A stretch of DNA of 64,000 nucleotides, taken from positions 186,001 to 250,000 of the forward strand of contig NZ_JAFDSS010000001.1 in NCBI RefSeq assembly GCF_017831975.1. Reading direction: 5' to 3'. The stretch comes from Microbacterium terrae. GTDB lineage: Bacteria; Actinomycetota; Actinomycetes; Actinomycetales; Microbacteriaceae. The notes beneath the pieces were generated by a model. That model made no database searches and was not told where the DNA came from. It saw only the letters and a program-made list of their open reading frames with translations. Positions 61,859-64,000 of this stretch are shown here, piece after piece. The position numbers and the translations under genes were made by a program. Each line of letters opens with the position of its first letter. The first letter of the stretch is position 1.

Positions 61859-62602
61859 GTGACAGCCGTGACCCGCCTCATCGAACCCGTCCGCACCGCT
61901 CCGGTCGCCGCGCGACCCGGTGGTGCGCGGTCCCGCATCGGCTGGACCTTCGTGCTCCTCACCGCGTTCGCCGTCGTGGCGTTCTCGGCCGCGCCGTACT
62001 TCACCGCCTCGCTGCGCGACCTCGCCGACGCCGAGGTCGGCCTGGCGCCCACCTATGCGGCGACGCATCCGTTCGTCCAGGGCGCGCTCTACGCCCACAT
62101 CGTCGGCGGTGCCATCGCACTGCTGGTCGGCGCGCTCCAGTTCTGGCGGGGGCTCCGGATGCGCGCTCCCGGCCTGCACCGCTGGCTCGGCCGCCTCTAC
62201 CTCGCCGCGGTCGCCGTCGGAGGTGTCGCCGGTCTCGTCATCGCGCCGTCGAGCCCCGCCGGGTACGTCGGACTCTTCGGCTTCGGTGCGCTCGCGGTGC
62301 TGTGGCTCGTCACGGCGTGGCGCGCGTACCGGGCAATCCGTCGCGGGGATGTGCCGAGCCATCGCGCCTGGATGATGCGAAACTATGCGCTCACATACTC
62401 GGGGGTGATGCTGCGGCTCTGGCTGCCGCTGCTGCTGCTCGCACCCCTCGTGCTCGGGTTGCCGTGGGAGTTCGAGTCGGCGTTCGCGAACGCGTACGCG
62501 GCGGTGCCGTTCCTGTGCTGGCTGCCCAACCTGGTGTTCGCGGAGTGGCTGATCCGCCGGCGGGGGCTGCCGTCGTACCGGCTGCTGGTCACGCGCGGGT
62601 GA
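61859..62602 (+). CDS. DUF2306 membrane protein
   Basis: A membrane protein of about 247 residues with five to six helices and the family features [43 protein letters not shown], and [26 protein letters not shown]. Repeated His residues at helix ends suggest possible haem or metal contacts, as in other DUF2306 proteins, but this is not established. The start is GTG 61859 or GTG 61868; neither has a strong ribosome site. It is convergent with the F420-type oxidoreductase gene. Confidence 0.85.
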   Translation: MTAVTRLIEPVRTAPVAARPGGARSRIGWTFVLLTAFAVVAFSAAPYFTASLRDLADAEVGLAPTYAATHPFVQGALYAHIVGGAIALLVGALQFWRGLRMRAPGLHRWLGRLYLAAVAVGGVAGLVIAPSSPAGYVGLFGFGALAVLWLVTAWRAYRAIRRGDVPSHRAWMMRNYALTYSGVMLRLWLPLLLLAPLVLGLPWEFESAFANAYAAVPFLCWLPNLVFAEWLIRRRGLPSYRLLVTRG

Positions 62603-62618
62603 GCCTCAGCGGCGCCGG

Positions 62619-63545
62619 TCAGCGCGGCAGGTGGGGGAGCACCTCGATGCCGAGGTAGTCGACGTGGTCGGCATCCTGCAGATCGAGCAGCTGGAAGTAC
62701 ACGCGCTCGATGCCGAACGAGCGGTAGTGCGCGACGCGCTCGCCGATCTCGTCGGGCCCGCCCACGATGTTCGTGCCGTCGCGCACCTCGTCGAGCGACT
62801 TGCCGATGCGGGCGGCTCGGCGCGCGACCTCGGCGTCGTCGCCGCCGGCGAAGGTCGACATGGCGAGCGACAGGCGCACGGTGGCCGGGTCGCGGCCGAT
62901 GCGCTCGCACGCCCGGTGCAGGTTGTCGATCCGCTCCTGGATCTGGTGGTCTTCGGGGAAGCCCACGTTGTACTCGGTCGCGAACCGCGCGACGAGGTCG
63001 GGGGTGCGGCGGGGTCCGCCGCCGCCGATGATCACGGGTACGGGGCTCTGCACGGGCTTCGGGAGGGCCGGGGCGTCGTCGAGCCGGTAGTTCGCGCCCG
63101 TGAACGAGTACGACCCACCGACGGGGGTCGACCACAGCCCCGTCACGATCTCGAGCTGCTCCTCGAGGTGGTCGAACCGCTTCGCGGGGAACGGGATGCC
63201 GTAGGCCTGATGCTCCCGCTCGAACCAGCCGGCACCGAGACCCAGCTCGACCCGCCCTCCCGACATCTCGTCGACCTGGGCGACCTGGATCGCGAGGACG
63301 GCCGGGTGGCGGAACGTGACCGGCGAGACGAGCGTGCCGAGGCGGATGCGCGAGGTCTCGCGCGCGAGACCGGCGAGCGTGGTCCACGCGTCGGTGGGGC
63401 CGGGAAGGCCGTCGCCCATCCCGCTCAGGTAGTGGTCGGAGCGGAAGTAGCCGGTGAAGCCGGTGCGCTCCGCGACCTGCGCGTACGCGAGCTGGTCGCC
63501 GTAGGTGCCTCCGAGGTGCGGCTCGGTGAAGACGCAGTACTCCAC
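62619..63545 (-). CDS. LLM-class F420-dependent oxidoreductase-like protein
   Basis: A 308-residue luciferase-like monooxygenase fold (TIM barrel). Typical segments: EYCVFTEPHLGGTYGDQLAYAQVAERTGFTGYFRSDHYL, LGTLVSPVTFRHPAVLAIQVAQVDEMSGGRVELGLGAGWFEREHQAYGIPFPAKRFDHLEEQLEI in several shorter motifs, and a C-terminal VGGPDEIGERVAHYRSFGIERVYFQ. These features mark actinobacterial F420-utilising or FMN-utilising LLM proteins. Cofactor choice cannot be settled from sequence by eye. The gene upstream on this strand is a CDF transporter, 2 bp away, suggesting co-transcription. Confidence 0.88.
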   Translation of the reverse strand: MEYCVFTEPHLGGTYGDQLAYAQVAERTGFTGYFRSDHYLSGMGDGLPGPTDAWTTLAGLARETSRIRLGTLVSPVTFRHPAVLAIQVAQVDEMSGGRVELGLGAGWFEREHQAYGIPFPAKRFDHLEEQLEIVTGLWSTPVGGSYSFTGANYRLDDAPALPKPVQSPVPVIIGGGGPRRTPDLVARFATEYNVGFPEDHQIQERIDNLHRACERIGRDPATVRLSLAMSTFAGGDDAEVARRAARIGKSLDEVRDGTNIVGGPDEIGERVAHYRSFGIERVYFQLLDLQDADHVDYLGIEVLPHLPR

Positions 63546-63547
63546 GT

Positions 63548-64000
63548 TCAGTCCACCGACCGGATGACGAACTCCTCGGTGGGAGGGTTCGGATCCTTGT
63601 CGGGGCGGTAGATGTCGGGCTCGAGGTAGATGACGCGCGCGGTGGGCACCGCCGCGCGGATGCGGTTCTCGACCCGATCGATGTCGGCGGCCACGTGGGC
63701 GAGCGGGGCGTCGGAGGCGAACCCGAGCTTGGCCGCGACGAGGAGCTCGTCGGGACCGAGGTAGAGGGTCTTGATGTGGATGAGCTTGTGCACCTCGGGG
63801 CCGTCGGCGATAGCGCCGACGATGCGGTCGTGGTCGGCGTCGGTCGCGCCCTCGCCCACCAGCAGGCTCTTCGTCTCGATGCCGAGCACGATCGCGACGA
63901 GGATCAGCAGCGTGCCGATCATGAGCGTGCCGATCGCGTCGAAGATCGGATTGTGGGTGATCGCGGTCATGCCGACGCCGAACAGCGCGAATGCCAGACC
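63548..64000 (-). CDS. cation diffusion facilitator transporter, C-terminal part (5'-truncated by window)
   Basis: The last ~150 codons of a CDF-family metal transporter; the frame stays open to the window edge, so the start and most membrane helices lie outside. Visible parts are the final transmembrane helix pair region (NPIFDAIGTLMIGTLLILVAIVLGIETKSLLVGEGA) and the cytoplasmic domain (IHIKTLYLGPDELLVAAKLGF, ADIDRVENRIRAAVP, RVIYLEPDIYRPD). Such proteins export Zn2+, Mn2+, Co2+ or related ions in exchange for protons. The LLM oxidoreductase begins 2 bp downstream. Confidence 0.88.
   Translation of the reverse strand, partial: GLAFALFGVGMTAITHNPIFDAIGTLMIGTLLILVAIVLGIETKSLLVGEGATDADHDRIVGAIADGPEVHKLIHIKTLYLGPDELLVAAKLGFASDAPLAHVAADIDRVENRIRAAVPTARVIYLEPDIYRPDKDPNPPTEEFVIRSVD

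Overview
The window is very GC-rich and densely coded. Third codon positions are almost all G or C, GTG and TTG starts are common, and many junctions overlap as ATGA or GTGA. Together with the gene families (DUF1918, DUF3467, TM0106-type RecB/helicase, ECF41 sigma factor, F420-type oxidoreductase, SbcCD) and an intergenic repeat beginning GGTCGTTGAGCGAGCG, this points to an actinobacterium. My inference is Microbacteriaceae, most likely Microbacterium. There is no rRNA, tRNA, phage, IS element or CRISPR array. It reads as a chromosomal accessory and metabolic region with both ends cut inside genes.

Layout. 1-3.2 kb: tail of a tyrosine phosphatase, then a translationally coupled trio (Esx-sized protein, DUF1023 hydrolase, lipoprotein). 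3.2-7.4 kb: secreted EEP hydrolase, membrane glycosyltransferase, secreted transglycosylase-like protein. 7.5-11.4 kb: DUF899 gene, hydrolase, TetR and MFS transporter tied together by a repeated operator. 11.5-19.3 kb: alcohol oxidase, acyl-CoA ligase, pgi, HAD phosphatase, tiny membrane protein, HNH nuclease, SDR. 19.3-27.6 kb: TetR, then a GlxA-type regulator and methyltransferase bracketed by ~150-bp direct repeats that include a broken amidase tail, then a permease/agmatine deiminase/amidase operon with its divergent TetR. 27.6-33.2 kb: aldo/keto reductase, two NmrA-like paralogues divergent from an ECF41 sigma factor with matching promoters on both sides, S9 peptidase. 33.2-38.2 kb: small genes, an AlkA-like glycosylase, and an orphan winged-helix regulator preceded by a leaderless Cys-rich leader peptide. 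38.3-43.6 kb: sbcDC and a secreted SGNH hydrolase. 43.7-51.4 kb: nucleosidase, lipase-maturation-factor protein, carotenoid-desaturase-like oxidoreductase, and a two-component system sharing a 22-bp motif with a secreted Pro/Ala/Ser-rich protein gene. 51.5-64 kb: PPTase-like protein, nadE, RecB/helicase, DUF3467, membrane protein plus ornithine-decarboxylase-like enzyme, upp, tadA, DUF2306, F420-type oxidoreductase, CDF transporter.

The most notable items are regulatory: (1) a predicted leaderless 33-codon ORF ending Cys-Cys-Arg-Met-Cys-His, with a near-consensus promoter and a 12-bp inverted repeat, 240 nt upstream of an orphan regulator; (2) twin divergent ECF41 promoters; (3) a 19/22-conserved motif at a two-component locus and a secreted-protein gene; (4) one TetR operator used at two transcription units; (5) long direct repeats flanking a regulator/methyltransferase cassette. 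All functions are read from sequence alone; no search or folding program was run.
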